64,000 nt of DNA from Guyanagaster necrorhizus (GCF_019112545.1 NW_025064958.1:1-64000), one strand, 5' to 3'; shown: positions 36,101 through 49,011, numbered from the stretch's first letter. Notes: generated from the sequence alone by a model not told the origin. A program made the numbers and translations.

Positions 36101-37509
36101 TCAAAGTGAAGCATAACCCTGATGAATCCATTGAATGCTACAAGGCACACTATGTTGCAAAAGGGTACTCACAGCAGCCAGGTTTTGACTACACTGAAAC
36201 CTTCTCTCTTACTCCAAAATGGGCAGCCATCTGAACAGTCCTCACTCTTGCTGCACTTGAGGACCTAGAGCTCTGGAGTGTGGACATCTCATCAGCATTT
36301 CTGAATGGTGATCTAAAAGAGGAGGTATACCTTCAACAACCAGAGGGATTTGAGACAAAGGACAAGAGCTGGGTGCTTTATCTCTTTAAGTCCATCTATG
36401 GACTGAAGCAGGCTGGGCATGAATGGCACAAAAAGCTCCACAGTGCTATGACCAAGATGGGCTTTGACAGAGTATGCTGTGAACACAGTGTATGGGTGTA
36501 CAAGAGAGATGATGCTTGGATTATTGTTCCAGTGTTTGTTGATGATATAACAATTGCCACAAAGTCTATGGAGTCTGCACAACATGTTGTCGATGATCTC
36601 AAGAAGCACTTCAAACTTCATGATCTAGGTCCAACTTCATTCCTCCTCAGTGTTGAAATACACAGAGACTGTCTAAACCAAACACTCACACTCTCTCAAC
36701 CACAGTACATTCAAAAAATCCTAGAACATACCAGAATGTCTGACTATAACAGTGTCAGTACTCCTCTTGATCCACACACTAAGCTATCCAACTCAATGTC
36801 CCCTGCTACTCCAGAGGAATGGGAAATCATGTGGCACATCTCATATCTCCAGATTCTTGGCTCTGTAGCATACCTGGCTATCACCACTCATCCTGACATA
36901 GCTTTTGCAGTCAGTGTCCTATCATGTTTCAGCAAAAACCCTGGATTGAGGCATTGGGAGGCCCTGAAATGCCTCTTCAGATACATAAAGGGAACAATTG
37001 ACCTAAAATAGACATATTCACCTGATGCTACAAACTCAGACCTGTTCAAAATATATACAGATGCAGATCATGGTGGAAACCCAGACAATGGGCATTCAAC
37101 CTCAGGATATGTTGTCAAGATGGGCACAGGTGCAGTCAGCTGGATGAGCCAGCTACAATCTATGGTAACCTTATTGACCACAGAGGCTGAATATGTGGCT
37201 GCCATCTCTGCTGGACAGGAAATTCTGTGGCTGCAAAATCTGTTCACAGAATTTGGCTTCCATCATCTATCACCATCTTCACTGCTGATTGACAACCAGT
37301 CTGCTCTCTCTGTCACTCGCAATCCTGATCATCATGGTTGTGTCAAACATCTTGACTTCCACTTCTACTGGTTACAAGATGAGGTTGAGTGGGGGCACAT
37401 ACATATTAAACATCTTTGCACAGAAGACATGCCTGCTAACATCTTCACAAAGGCCTTAGAAAAGAAGAAGATGACTCACATGATCAGGCTATTGCATCTT
37501 GAACTCTGA
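33145..37509 (+). pseudogene. Copia gag-pol polyprotein, single frame with 14 internal stops
   Basis: One frame runs 1,455 codons from ATG 33,145 to TGA 37,507-37,509 without any frameshift. Domains in order: gag (33.1-34.0 kb) with a degenerate Cys/His patch (CGWCLCENHAEEEC), GAG-pre-integrase (LWHRCCCHRNMDTIW), integrase (YSDIKGP, FQEDKGSEYM, YQNGTAE), reverse transcriptase (WSVDISSAFLNGDLKEEVYL, FVDDI for the usual YVDD) and RNase H (YTDADHGGNPD, TTEAEYVAA). Internal stops start at 33,337, 33,448, 34,084, 34,096, 34,666, 34,981, 35,065, 35,083, 35,149, 35,221, 35,977, 35,995, 36,232 and 37,009. Twelve are TGA, one TAA and one TAG. Several sit where relatives have Arg (LE-stop-VYSD, NGTAE-stop-ANH, AI-stop-TVL). 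This fits CGA codons turned into TGA. Confidence 0.93.
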
Positions 37510-37521
37510 GAAGTATTGTGT

Positions 37522-37531
37522 CAAGGGAGAG
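37522..37531 (+). other. Polypurine tract
   Basis: CAAGGGAGAG lies immediately before the 3' LTR, the expected plus-strand primer. Confidence 0.75.
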
Positions 37532-37680
37532 TGTTGCAGGATGACACAAGTATCTGATATCAACCTTATATAAGCATAGACAGTTTTGTCCTGAGTCAAT
37601 GGTCAATTGCCTTTAAGCAATTGACTGTCATACTCAGTCTGGCCTATTATCCACTGCATGAAAGTAACCTGCCTGCAACA
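37532..37680 (+). repeat. 3' LTR of copia element
   Basis: Begins TGTTGCAGG and ends GCCTGCAACA. It differs from the 5' LTR at about eight base positions plus one indel. Three differences are TG in one copy against CA in the other. Confidence 0.93.
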
Positions 37681-37685
37681 AATAC

Positions 37686-39975
37686 AGGGTTTAGATGTAC
37701 CAGAATGATCGAATCCCTCCATCCATCTGTACATCCCCTCAAGTTCATGTTTAAATCCATGGAAAAGCATGGTAGAGTGGTACAGCCCTTCTCTCACTCC
37801 CTCAGGTCCCAATTGTTACTGTATCTTGCAATGAAAGATAATCTCTTCATGAATAAGAGTGACTGGGACATTCCTCCACTTCCTTGGAAGAAGCTGATTC
37901 TATTGAAAGAGTAGAGTTTCACAAGCACCATACCAGTGGGACAGTCCTTCATCATCACCATCCAGCTGGATCAAACAATAGTGACAAGCTCGATGCAAGA
38001 TTGTCAAGAGCAGGTCAATGTCAATGTTCAAGGTACTGGGAAGATAATGATGGTGCTGGTGTAGTGCTGGGTACATGCACTTTATCTCTATCTTGCTATT
38101 CAGGAATCATACTAACTATGCCTCATAGATCTTTACCACCATGACTGGTATTACTCTTTATTCATGTACATGTTCTTATCATTATCTATCATCTCCTTGT
38201 GGATTTATACCTGATTACATTATGTCTTCATTCAGTGCTGATCTAGCCAGCCAAAAAAGGCCCAAAGTCATCTTCTTCCTTGCAGCTGAAGGGAACCAAA
38301 TGCAAGTAAACCACTACACAAAGTTCCAACAGCACTAGATGTACCAGGTGCAATGACCAACGAACTGCCAGAAACAAGAATCAATGTGGGGTGGATACTC
38401 TCACTCTCACATTCATCTTTACTCACTCATACTCAGCCTTGAAATGTTCACCAACATAGACTGATGACCCCTGAAACAATTCAATGGCAACTGTGCTTCC
38501 ACCCTGAGTGGCTAAGTGGGACCAGAAAAAAAAAAGACGAAATCTCCAGTGGTATTGACACCATTAGGATGGGTGAGTGAATGTGCTGACCTTTATGTGT
38601 GTTGTGTTCACCATCCTCTTTCTCTCCATGTCTTGATGTCTTTGTGAAGGAGAATGATCATGATACCTGAAACCAATTTCTAGAGCGAGTGAAGATGAAG
38701 TTAAGCCAAGATCTAGGTCTACACACCCCATAATTAGGACATAATTCATTAAAACCTAAGACTGCAGGGCAGCTGTATTGTAATACAATGCTGTAAGTGT
38801 AGCTCATCCTAATATATTATATTCCCTTGACTAGAGATGATTTTAAGCACCTTTTTATATCATTTAGATCAGAGCTCTGATTGTGTAACATGCTATAGTG
38901 GAGCTCATTGCCTAGCACAGTATACATGATGCTGATGGAATTTGGCTGTTGACCAGGCATAGCATCCTGTGTGTCCATTACTGCTTTTGCACTCTGGATC
39001 TGTTGGGGATCTCTGAACCTGGTTCCAAATCAATGATTTGTTTGTGTTTGAGTTTTATCAGCTTCATCATAAAGGCATCTTTCATGATCTGCATGCCACA
39101 CATGTGACTAGTTGAAGATTTTCTTATCCAGACATCTTTTTTTGACATGAAGCTGTTATTTCTGACTCATCTCAATGTTACATTCCTATATTTACCATGG
39201 AAGTTTTCTATTTCTTTGAAACAAAAACTAAAACCTGCAGTCATATACTTTACCTATCAAAAATGTGAGGATAAAAATATCACCAAAATATCATATCTAG
39301 CTGTGCTATCAGGTTCCATATCCTCTGGCTGATGCTGCTTCTTGAAATGTCATCCTCTTGTGAGTTTTGGTATGTCTATTCAATTTGCAATGCTGTAGAC
39401 CTGAAAAAATATAACTCTGCTGGAGAGAAGCAGCAAGCCATGTGGGGGAATAACAACTGCAGCTATGCTGAGTCCATTTAGATCTACTAAACTGTTTGTC
39501 AAAGGCTAGTCTCATTTTTCCACAGAAATTGCAATTGGATTTCAAATCAAAAGAAGAAAATGTATTGAAAGCAAAAATGTCAGAACAAAGTTGTACCATG
39601 AGTAACTAGGCAGAATCCTTGCTCTGCTACTCTTGACTACTCTCCAATACAGAAAAGCAGTTATCAGTGACAAATACATTCAGAAAAATATATGCAAGGA
39701 GAAAAAAAAATAACAGTGCTGTATGCAACAAATATATTCAGAAAAACATGTGAGAAGACATATAAGATGACAATTTTTTCAAATGCTAGAAATAGCTAGA
39801 GAAACAGAAGAGCTGGATTCCAATTTTGATAATCAGTCTATTTTTAGAATCCAACAGGGACTAGTGTATCAGATAACCCCACAATGATTGCATTGCAATC
39901 TGTTTTGAGATCAGAAACAATCATGGACTAATTTGAAAGCTTCATGATAATATTAATAGATGACCTGAGAGCATA
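37686..39975. other. CpG-poor DNA, nothing recognised
   Basis: Continuation of the copia target DNA, followed by AT-rich sequence with T- and A-runs. No coding domain seen. Confidence 0.4.
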
Positions 39976-40330
39976 TATTATGATTTTTTCATTTTTCTTA
40001 TCTTGTCTTATCATATCTTATTGGACATCTATCTTATCATAGGGCACTTAAGATCATGAGATGATTGCCACATGATGAAGATAGATACAATAGGCAAGTT
40101 GTGACAACAATGCCAATGACACCTTGGCAACAGACAATACCCATTTGATGTGTATCTGATGACCAGACACTATAGCATCATGATGCAGAAAGCCACAATA
40201 ACACAGGACTATATTTATCTTTACAAAGAAGTATATAAGTAGCATAGCTCTCACTGCAGGTACCCAGCTTCAAGCTAAAGTTTATCCTATATCATTCATC
40301 TCTTGAGTCTACTTGAATGGCCTTGAATGC
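39976..40330 (+). mobile_element. Truncated LTR of the TGTTATGA gypsy family
   Basis: It starts TATTATGATTTTTTC (terminal TG now TA) and carries the family landmarks GTATATAAGTAG (probable TATA box) and AAGCTAAAGTTTAT. It is cut off after about 355 of roughly 430-460 bases by the start of the repeat at 40,331. Confidence 0.75.
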
Positions 40331-41174
40331 TGATACACCATCTTCATATTCAGACATGTAAATTTATGAAATTTGAGAATACATAGACTATATTTTAGTC
40401 TACTATGCATGTAAACCAAGAATAGAGCTAGAGCATGAAGAAACATAGCTGTTATGATGCTAAATTGAAGTAACAGCAAGCAGAGTGCATGGCCTAGTGA
40501 TAAACTAATATGAGAGGGGTTAGACTGCATGTGAGATTCCAGCACTTGACCCTAAATGTGCCAATATCATTACAAGAAGACATGCTAAAAATAAAAAGAA
40601 TACAATCAAAATATGATTAGCAATTCTGATCACATTGATCAAGGATGCACATCTATTGATGTACTAATGAGACATACCTTTGAACAGAAAACTGAGACCC
40701 AAAGAAAGGTATCTGAACAACTGAGTGTTTAACAGGAAAATAGGATGATGACAACAGAGTGATAAATAGAGAAATACTATCAAAGGGTGAATAGCATGCA
40801 TAATGCTCAGAGACTTGTGTGCATAATTACAGTGCCTTTGCATGCATAACACTGTGAGAGACTCCACATTATACCAAGGTATGACACATATCCATTGGGT
40901 GGATTAATTGATGCATAATAGATCAGAAGTGGTGCATATTATGAGTCAGATGGAATATCTGGACACTGGGAAAGAGAACATAGTCATTGTGGCTGACTCC
41001 ATACATGAGAGATAACCCTGAGGGTCTGAAACATTTCTTTGGTGTCAGGATGCTTCACTGAAGAAATAAGAAAGCAAGCAGATCTGACTAGGCCAGCTAG
41101 CCAACATCAGCTAGCAAGAGAAGAGCAAGAGCACAGTCCTGATCCAGAACAGAATAAATGTCACAACTGCAATA
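40331..41174 (+). repeat. Copy D of the 1.8-kb TGACATACC repeat, truncated
   Basis: It begins TGATACACCATC and follows copies B and C throughout (CTAAATGTGCCAAT, ATCACATTGATCAA and other landmarks), with clear divergence. It stops at CTGCAATA, where the minus-strand LTR at 41,175 starts. Its missing remainder was not found nearby. Confidence 0.75.
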
Positions 41175-41621
41175 TGTTAAGCCCAAGCTACATATGATGT
41201 GAACACATGATAAACAGCTGCTGTATCACTTTCATACAGTCATGACTGAGTTCACTTAATGCATTCATATATTGTTGTGTGTCAAGGCTGTTTCAAGAGA
41301 CTTGAGATAGAATGGTGAAGATATAAACTTTAGCTTGAAGCTGGAGTACTATAGTGAGAGCTATCCTACTTATATACTATTTGCTTGTTGATAAATATAT
41401 TGTACTACCTATTGTGTCTGTCCCAGTATTTGTGCTCTTTGTCCTTGAGTGTTGCTACTGTCTACAAAAGAGTTGTTGTGCATTGTCAAGGGTGGTTGTT
41501 GTATCAGAAGATAATGATGAACTCAGCCTTTTTGTGATGACTAAGCCTGTCCCATGGTCCTAAGTGCCCTGACTAAGCATAAATAAGGGTTAAAGTGAAG
41601 AAAAGAGGAAAAATCATAACA
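41175..41621 (-). mobile_element. 3' LTR of a minus-strand gypsy element
   Basis: 447 bp. On the minus strand it begins TGTTATGATTTTTCC and ends GGGCTTAACA. A purine tract (AAGGAGGAGGTAA, 41,622-41,634 on the minus strand) and pol sequence lie directly upstream in that orientation, so this is a 3' LTR rather than a solo one. The bases before and after it do not form a target duplication. Confidence 0.82.
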
Positions 41622-41634
41622 TTACCTCCTCCTT

Positions 41635-42966
41635 AAGACCATTGTCCTGATGGCTTAATTTAGGGATAATTCATAGTCATGTATAGTGAGTGGTATCAGC
41701 ATTCATTAGCTTTTCATTTACCCATTGGTTCAACTCTGGCCCATAGCCTTTCCTGTTGTTGTAGTTCCTCTTCCACAAGCACAGATTTTGTGAAGTTTGT
41801 GGTTAAGGATTTAGTCAATTTCATAATGTTCTTTATCATCAATTAGGTCTGGTGGTGGTGGAGGAGGCCATTCCTGATTGAGAAATGCCAGTGCAATGTA
41901 TGGTGTAAGGAGGAATTCATTGAAATGTCATAGATCTTCCACCTGACTGGAAGGCACAATTTGTATGCAGATATGCTAACCTGTGCCAGGATGGGGAAGA
42001 GGCCAGTGTGTTTGTCAGCTAATTTACATTTGAGATATGGAAGGTGTAGATTGGTGGTATCCAGCCAAACTTTATTGTTGACTGAGTACTCATGAGCTGA
42101 TCATTGGTGTTTGTTATAGTATGTTTTCATTGAGTGTGCTGCCTTTTCAAGGGCTGCATGGATTTCATTATGGATTTTGAACATAGTTTGTATGAAATCA
42201 GAGGAGGTGAGTATTGTGGTGTGAGTGCATTCAGTATGGGATACATTAGGATGTTAGCCCTTATTGACAAAGAAGGGCATTTTGCTGGTGGTGGAATGGA
42301 CATGGTTATTATATTGGAATGCTGCAAGGGCAAGCCATTTAACCCAATCATCTTGTTGATAATTGATGAATAAATGGAGATATTTTTCAATATCCTGATT
42401 AGCTCATTCAGTCTGGCCATCTGTTTGAGGATGATAAGCAGTGGAGGCATTCCATCATATATTCAGAAGCCAGTATAAGTTGTCAAGGAATTTGGAGACA
42501 AATTGAGGTCCCTGGTCTGAGATAATGACTTGGGGCATTCTGTATTTGGCATAGACCTTGTCTCAGAGAATCTTTGTCCACCCTTCCAATGATAACTCAG
42601 TTGAACATGCAATTGGTATGATCACTTTAGAGAAGCAATCAACAATCATCAGGATTGCATCATACCCATCACAATCTGATAGGCTGGTTATCATATTGAC
42701 TGAGATATGGGTCCATGGTGATGTAGGTATTTCATTTGGGTAAAGAGGTGCTGCATGGAATTGGGTTGAGAGTTTTCCCTGTTGACAGGTTTTACATTCT
42801 TTAATATATCATTTAATATCTTGACCCATCTTTGGCCACCAATATTCCCTTAGGATGAGCTCCTTGGTTTCGGCAATTCCTGAGTGTTCTGCTGTTGCAT
42901 GATCATAGCATGTGATGATGATTTCACCACAAAGTTGCTGATTCTGGGGAATATAGATCCATTGAA
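41635..42966 (-). pseudogene. Ty3/gypsy pol fragment (integrase to 3' end)
   Basis: On the minus strand: IYIPQNQQLCGEII, the HHCC zinc-binding module (HATAEHSG ... ILREYWWPKMGQDIK, about 42,812-42,960), and an integrase core with LMIVDCFSKVIIPIAC, a degraded ISDQGPQFV, and AYHPQTDGQTERANQ near 42,440. A C-terminal part (VWLDTTNLHLP) then runs down to the polypurine tract. Many stops interrupt it, several at expected Arg or Trp positions. Reverse transcriptase and RNase H are missing, because the 1,829-bp repeat takes their place. Confidence 0.8.
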
Positions 42967-44795
42967 GAGGATCTGGGTGTGTGCAAGGTGAAAATGGATA
43001 CAGCAGAGTGCTATCCACTGATCACATCCATACCAACACACACAAAACTCTTAGTTCATAGAGAGATTATAATGCAATAAAAGTAGTAATCAACAAATAT
43101 AATTGTCTTCTTCAATGAATCCACAGCATGCAAACAGCAATAGCACATGTACAACAGTCCTAGATCTCTCTAAGTCTCAAAGCTTTTTGTTTTATCAAAA
43201 TGAGAGGTGGCAACAGGTGTTGCTGGGCCTCAAGGCAAAGAGTACTGCAGCTCAATACAATATGTCAAAACACTCTCACAAAACTCTCAAAAGGTCCTAA
43301 GCACAGCTCAGATCAACTCAAAATCCCTAACACACACAATACACAACTCAAAGCTTCACACTCTAAGCAAAAACCAATCACAAACATGTCCAATAATGCC
43401 AAAGAGCACAGATCTCTGTTCACAAGTTTCCAAACTGATCATAGACCCACAGGATTCAAACCTATGCAATCCAGAGACACAAAACACAATAAAATGCTGT
43501 CCAACAGGCCAAAGAGTTTGAACCTCTGCCAACCTGCAGAAATAACCAAAGAGCACACACTAGTCAAGCCAAAGGATTTGAACCTCTGCCACCTGTAGTG
43601 CTGTGCATCACAAATACCTCAAAAACTCAAGATGATGCCCTTCAGACACTGCTCTCTTATTCTCAGATTAGAGCACAATCCAAAACCTCTTATCAAACCA
43701 GGCCCAAGTCCTTCACAAGCTTCAATGCCTTGCTCAGTTCTCAAAGCTCTCTCAATGATATTCAATAATGAGTTTATTCTCATTCAAAGTTACAAACACA
43801 AACTCAGAGCTAGAGTGCAAGGCTTTCTGTGCCCAATACAGTGCAACTATGGGGGTCAGAAAACTTGTATTCTACTCATACAATGCAGTATTTAAATACT
43901 CTACTGTGGTACTTACTAATACAATCCTACTATGGTATCTTCAAAGCATGAGACTCCATGCCAGATTCTATGGGTATTATTCACATGCATATTGCAGTTG
44001 CTGCACTTATTCTCTTCCAGGCCAGGACTGCCTGCTGTCTTCTCACTAGCTGACATTGGCTAGCTGGCCTAGCCAGGACTGCTTGTTTTCTTATTTCCCC
44101 AGTGACTCATCTCTGACAGTGGTAAACTGTTTCAGACCTCCAGGGTTATCTCCCATGTCTGGAGTCAGCCACAATGGTTATGTTTCCTTTCTCAGTGTTT
44201 CAACATTCCATCTGACTCACAAAATGCACCACTTCTGATCTGACATGCATCAATTAACCCACCCAATAGGTATGTGTTATATCTCAGTATGATGCAGTCT
44301 CTCACTGTGTTATGTGCACTAAGGCACTGTAGGTATGCATGCAAGTCTCTGAGCAGTATGTGTGCTATTCATCTCTGAGGGTACTATTTCTCTGTTCAAC
44401 ACCCAGTTATTCAGATACCTTTCTTTGAGTTTCAGTTCTCTGTTCTAAAGCATGTCCCATCAGTGCATCAATGGCTGTGCATCTTTGATCAATGTGATCA
44501 GGATTGCTGATCATATTTTGATCATATTTTTTTTATTTTTAGCATATCCCCTTGTAATGGTATTGGCACATTTAGGGCCAAGTGCTGGGACCTCACATGC
44601 AGTCTGACCCCTTTGGTATTAGCCTGTTACTAGGCCATGCACTCTACTCATGGTTCCTTCAGTTTAGCATTATGATAGCTAGGTTTATATGTACTCTTAT
44701 CCTATTCTCAGTTACATGCTTACTGGACTGGGATGCAGTCCATGTATTCACAATTTTTGCAATTTTACATGTCTGAACATGGAGGGGGCATGTCA
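42967..44795 (-). repeat. Copy A of a 1,829-bp inverted repeat
   Basis: It pairs base for base with copy B (49,872-51,700). Every corresponding position sums to 94,667, so there is no indel. On its own strand it begins TGACATGCCCCCTCC. I saw no CG in it. It splits the minus-strand gypsy remnant between gag and integrase. Short open frames inside it are identical in both arms only because the DNA is. It may be a long LTR (TG start), but no CA end or target duplication was identified. Confidence 0.9.
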
Positions 44796-44827
44796 CTGTC
44801 CTGGGATTTTGGTCTGTTGGACATATC

Positions 44828-45288
44828 TGTTAGACTCAAGTGTCACATGAACAGAAACATGTGATAGACAGGTGTCACCTTGCACTTCAGGTGATCAGCT
44901 GAATCCACTGATGCATATTCTGTTCAGTGTGTCACAAGACCTGCAGGAGTTTGGCTTGAGAGTAGAATGAGATGAATAAACTTTAGCTTGAAGCTGGGGC
45001 TTTCCAGTGAGAATGAGCAGTCTTAAATACTGTACAGGATGTGCTAATAATACTCCTACTTATTGTGCATTTCTGAGTCCATTGTGCCCATTGTTCTGCA
45101 GTGTCACTACTGTACATAAAAGAATCATTGTGTGTCATCAAGCAGCATTGTTGTGTTGAAAGACAATGATGGACTTGGCTAGTTGTGATGACTAAGCCTT
45201 GTCCCATGGTCTTAAGCTCCTGTCCTTAGTGCCCTGACTAAGCATAAATAGAGGTTAAAAGTAAGGAAAAAGTGGAAAAATCATAATA
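44828..45288 (-). mobile_element. Solo LTR, 461 bp, TSD ATATC
   Basis: It begins TGTTAGACTC on the plus strand and ends AATCATAATA. It is flanked by ATATC at 44,823-44,827 and 45,289-45,293. It is a diverged member of the TGTTATGA family inserted in the minus-strand gag. Confidence 0.88.
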
Positions 45289-45293
45289 ATATC

Positions 45294-48200
45294 ATTGAGG
45301 CTCTCAGAGTTTGTCAAGCCATTCCAAGGCTCAGCACTGTTCTGCCTCCTTCATTCCTTTGACCATTTCATCCATTACTTCTTTAGCCTGAGTTTTGTGT
45401 ATCCAGTTCTTGAGTACTGCCTTGGCCACTTCTTCTGTTGTAGCATTTTAAATGGCTCTCCAAGTCCATTCAGTATCAAATGGTTTCAGCCACTGATTGG
45501 GGGTCTCTCCTCTTGTTTGGCCCATAAGCATTTGAGTCTTATTTTTTGGCAATTCATTGGATAGTTGTGTGGCAATAGAATTGGATATATTTGAATGTGT
45601 GGACACTTTGGTAACTACAGGAGTACTATTAGTCTGATCAATAGCTACTTGTGACACACCACTAGAGTTCTTGGCCAATCAAGTGGAATTGCTCACTGAT
45701 TAGCCTCATCTTTTACTTCCTCCACTTTTGTTTCCTTTTCTAGTCTCTCCTCTTTCTGCTGCAGAGCCGCAATTTGTGCCCTAATCTCTTTGTCAGTGCA
45801 CTTCTTCTTTGGGCAGTCCTTGGACATGTGTCTCTTCTGCCTGCAGTTGAAGCACTTTCCTTCCTTCTTTAACTGGTCTATGTCCATCAGCTTCCTGCTG
45901 CCAGTGTACATTGTCTCTGTTTCAGTTTTCTGAGTTCCATAGGAGGGAGTGCCAGTTGAGGTGTTGAGTTTGGAAGTCATGGTTTGATTGCTGGGCTTCA
46001 GACTTGTATGCAAGTTTGGTTTATAGAAGTCTTGCAGATTAGATTGTTCTGCCTTCTGTTGCTGTCTTTCTCTATACATCTCAGTGATCCATTCTTTCCA
46101 TGCACCATATCTCTTCAGAATATTCATTCTAATGTTGGATACCATCTTAACATAGGTACTCCAAACTTGAGCACTTCCACCATTTCACCCCTCATTATTG
46201 ATGTTGTCTCAGATTCCAGCAATCTTTGTGAGTCATTCTAACTCATCAAAGTATTTGGTAGCTGACTTGTCACCCATCTTGTACTCTTTTATCTTTGACT
46301 TGTGGACTTTTTGGACTGCCAGATTAATGAATTTGTCATAGAGCATTTGCTTGAATATGGGCCAAGACAGCAACTGGTAGTGCTGCCAGGTTGTTGAAAA
46401 GAAGTTTGGGGAAATGAGGATCCACCATATCTTGGCCTTGTCTTCAAGATATGATAAGGCAAAGGTGATCTTGTTCATGTCAGTTCCAAGGAAGGTGATG
46501 TAAACTTTAAAGTACTGTTCACAATCAATCAGAAACTGATCAATGTCATCTGAGGCACCCTTAAAAGAGCAGGGCTTCTGAAGAAGATCAGATCAGCACT
46601 GCAAGACAGCAGCATTATCAGGCAATGCCCTCATCAGATTGGACTATTGGTCAAAAGGTGGTTGTCACCATTCAGCTGGTGATCCAGAGAATGAGTGAAG
46701 GAAATTGTCATCTGCAACTAGGCTTTCCATTGGCACAGCTTCCTTTCACACAATTACTCTATTTTGTATAGTGAACTCAAGTTTGACAGCTTTGGGGTCA
46801 TCTCACTCAGGTTCCTTGCCCTTTTCACCAGGCCCAGCTTCATCAGGTGGTGGCTGAGCACCAAGTAGTTAGCTCTCTTAGCCAGTCCATGGGTTTTGGA
46901 AGCTGGTTTGCCAGATGGTTGGCTGTGGTTGGGATCAGGTAAGCTGGTTAGCCATACTGTGGATGGATGAGTCTGAGTAGTCAGATAGGGTTCAGATGGT
47001 TCAGGCTGAAGGGGCCATATACATGGCTCATTTCATGGTGATGGGATGTGACCATAGCACTGACTCTATCTCATACTTTGATTTGTATGAGAGAAGTTTG
47101 CTGAGAGGGTCCTCTGAGTGGATTCAAGTGTAAACCTCTTGGGCATGTTCAGTTGCAGCATACTGTAGAATGTCTCTTCATTCAGCATAGTCTGCACTGA
47201 TATACTTCCTTCTCAGAGGCAATGCCAACCAGTGTGCATCCCTCTATAAAAATGTTACTCCCTCCTCATACAGCCTCTGGTGTTCCTCTTCTCACACCCT
47301 CTGAATCTCTTCCTCCAGTGCTTCTTTATGTATTTCTTCATTGGTGTATTCCATGAAACTTCTCTATTTAAGAGAGATGCTGTCCTCTCTGTTGTCCTCA
47401 TCTTCCTTCTCATCCTCTTTCTTGAGGAGAGAATCATCAGGCTGATCATAAATGGATGGAATGGTCAGCTTCACCATCATAGGGAAACTCATTGACATTC
47501 CTTGTGGTGGGACCAGCAGCATTGCTATTGGTCCTAGGAACAGGCTGCTCAATGGGAGATTGGCCAGCTCTGATCTTGACATTGAACCTATTACTTCTGT
47601 GTGCTCATACCTTCTCCAGGTCTTCACAATAGATGCCAAATTTTTGATAAAAGTGGAGATTGAGAAACTGTCCCATGATCCTTCTGCTAAGGAATCTTTG
47701 GAGACTGTGATCAGCATTGTGGGAGTTGAGAGGTACTTGAAGCCTGTAGGCATCGAGTATGGACTTGAGGTGGGAGAGAATAGTATTAGTGTCATTGAAA
47801 CTGGGAGTACTAGAGGTAAGGGAATAATTTCCCCTCCTGATGGCTTTGCTGGATGTGACAGAGCTGGCTGGTCCTGCTAATGGGTCATCCTCTGTTTGTG
47901 GTGTGCTGGGCTCCTGGAAAGGAGATCCAGAAGTTTCTGTCCAGAGACCATACCAACTTGGAGATATAGATCCCCATGTGGCAGCCTCAAGTTCTCATTG
48001 CCATTGTTGCCACTGTCAGTTGTGCTGTGCCTCCTCATACTCTTGCTAGGCTTCAGCCTTGCATGCTCAGCAAGCTCTTCTCAAGCTCACTCTGAGTTGG
48101 CTGCTCATGCCACTTCTGCCTCTTGCTGTTGTCTGACTGCTGCATCATAATTGAAGGGGACTTGTAGGTCCCAGTCAGGAAAAATCTGCTGGATAATTCT

Positions 48201-48840
48201 ATCCTGGGCAGCTTCTCCTCTCCTCCTGACTTCAGCCCTCTTGTTGTCACTCCTGTGGTTTTCCTCCCTATTATCACCATTGTCAGAGTGGACTGAGGGA
48301 GGCAGCATTCCTTTGTCTGAGAGGTCTGCCCTGTCCCTTCAGAGAGCATCCTCAATAGTTGGTTCTTTGTTGACTCCTTCTGGGTACCCTTTATAGCTGA
48401 CTTGGTTGATTGAGTCAGGGCTTGACTCTGGAGTTGCATATAGAGAGTCATGATTGGGGTCAGGGATCATGTGCTGGAGGACCAGAGCCATCCTAGAAGC
48501 ATCAAGGGAGTTCCTAGCATGATCTCCAATTCCAGGCTCTCTTGAGATGGTGGAAGGATTGGATGGAGAGTCATTAAAGAAGTCATTAGAGATATTCTCA
48601 TCCTCATGATCTGAGACCATAGAGAAGTGCAGCAGGATCCATGGGTTCCTGAATCTGACATTCTGATTGTTTCAGTTTTGACTGTTATTTCACTGAGGTC
48701 CAGGGAGATACTGGTGTCTTTCTTCTGTTTCAGTGCTCCTCAAAGTCAAGCCACTAGGCATGGCTTCAGGTATAGGTCTGATTGGGGGCTGGAAGGAGAC
48801 TCTGGCAGAGGGAGGGATGTTGTAGAAGGGGAGGTCTAGC
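45294..48840 (-). pseudogene. Ty3/gypsy gag and upstream region
   Basis: The minus strand encodes a retrotransposon-gag segment (IWWILISPNFFSTTWQHYQL, about 46,370-46,430) and AWKEWITEMYRER. A zinc knuckle, CFNCRQKRHMSKDC (CX2CX4HX4C, about 45,815-45,857), is followed by a charged tail. Further upstream (48,840-46,500) lies an acidic, Ser/Asp-rich N-terminal part (for example HEDENISNDFFNDSPSN near 48,590). In-frame stops and shifts are frequent. No protease motif was found before the insertion of the LTR at 44,828. Confidence 0.7.
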
Positions 48841-49011
48841 ATAACATTGCATAAAATCTGTTGTATGTGCTAGAATGCTTGATGGTGTCTGATTATCCAA
48901 GCAGTGATTGATTGTCATCCTCAGCAAAGAGTTATGATTGCCAGTAATCCTAAAAGCATTCCAATAATAGAAGCTAGTAGCTCAAAATATTTGTGGGTAA
49001 TATCAGATGTT

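Larger units (their letters stand above)
32882..37680 (+). mobile_element. Ty1/copia LTR retrotransposon, complete structure
   Basis: A 4.8-kb element bounded by 148- and 149-bp LTRs and flanked by identical AATAC target duplications (32,877-32,881 and 37,681-37,685). The order is LTR, primer-binding site, gag, protease region, integrase, reverse transcriptase, RNase H, polypurine tract, LTR. Integrase lies before reverse transcriptase, which defines Ty1/copia. No insertion or large deletion interrupts it. It is inactive through in-frame stop codons. Confidence 0.95.

Noticed and set aside
43103..44776. Several open frames (65-132 codons) that recur exactly at 49,891-51,564 on the other strand, looking like conserved genes
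   Set aside because: They are identical because the DNA is an inverted repeat. They overlap each other in different frames, have no motifs, and are interrupted or shifted in copies C and D.
47255..48661. Long plus-strand frames (for example 47,452-47,880) opposite the gypsy gag
   Set aside because: The minus-strand reading has gag-like acidic composition and continues to the zinc knuckle; the plus frames show no known motif.
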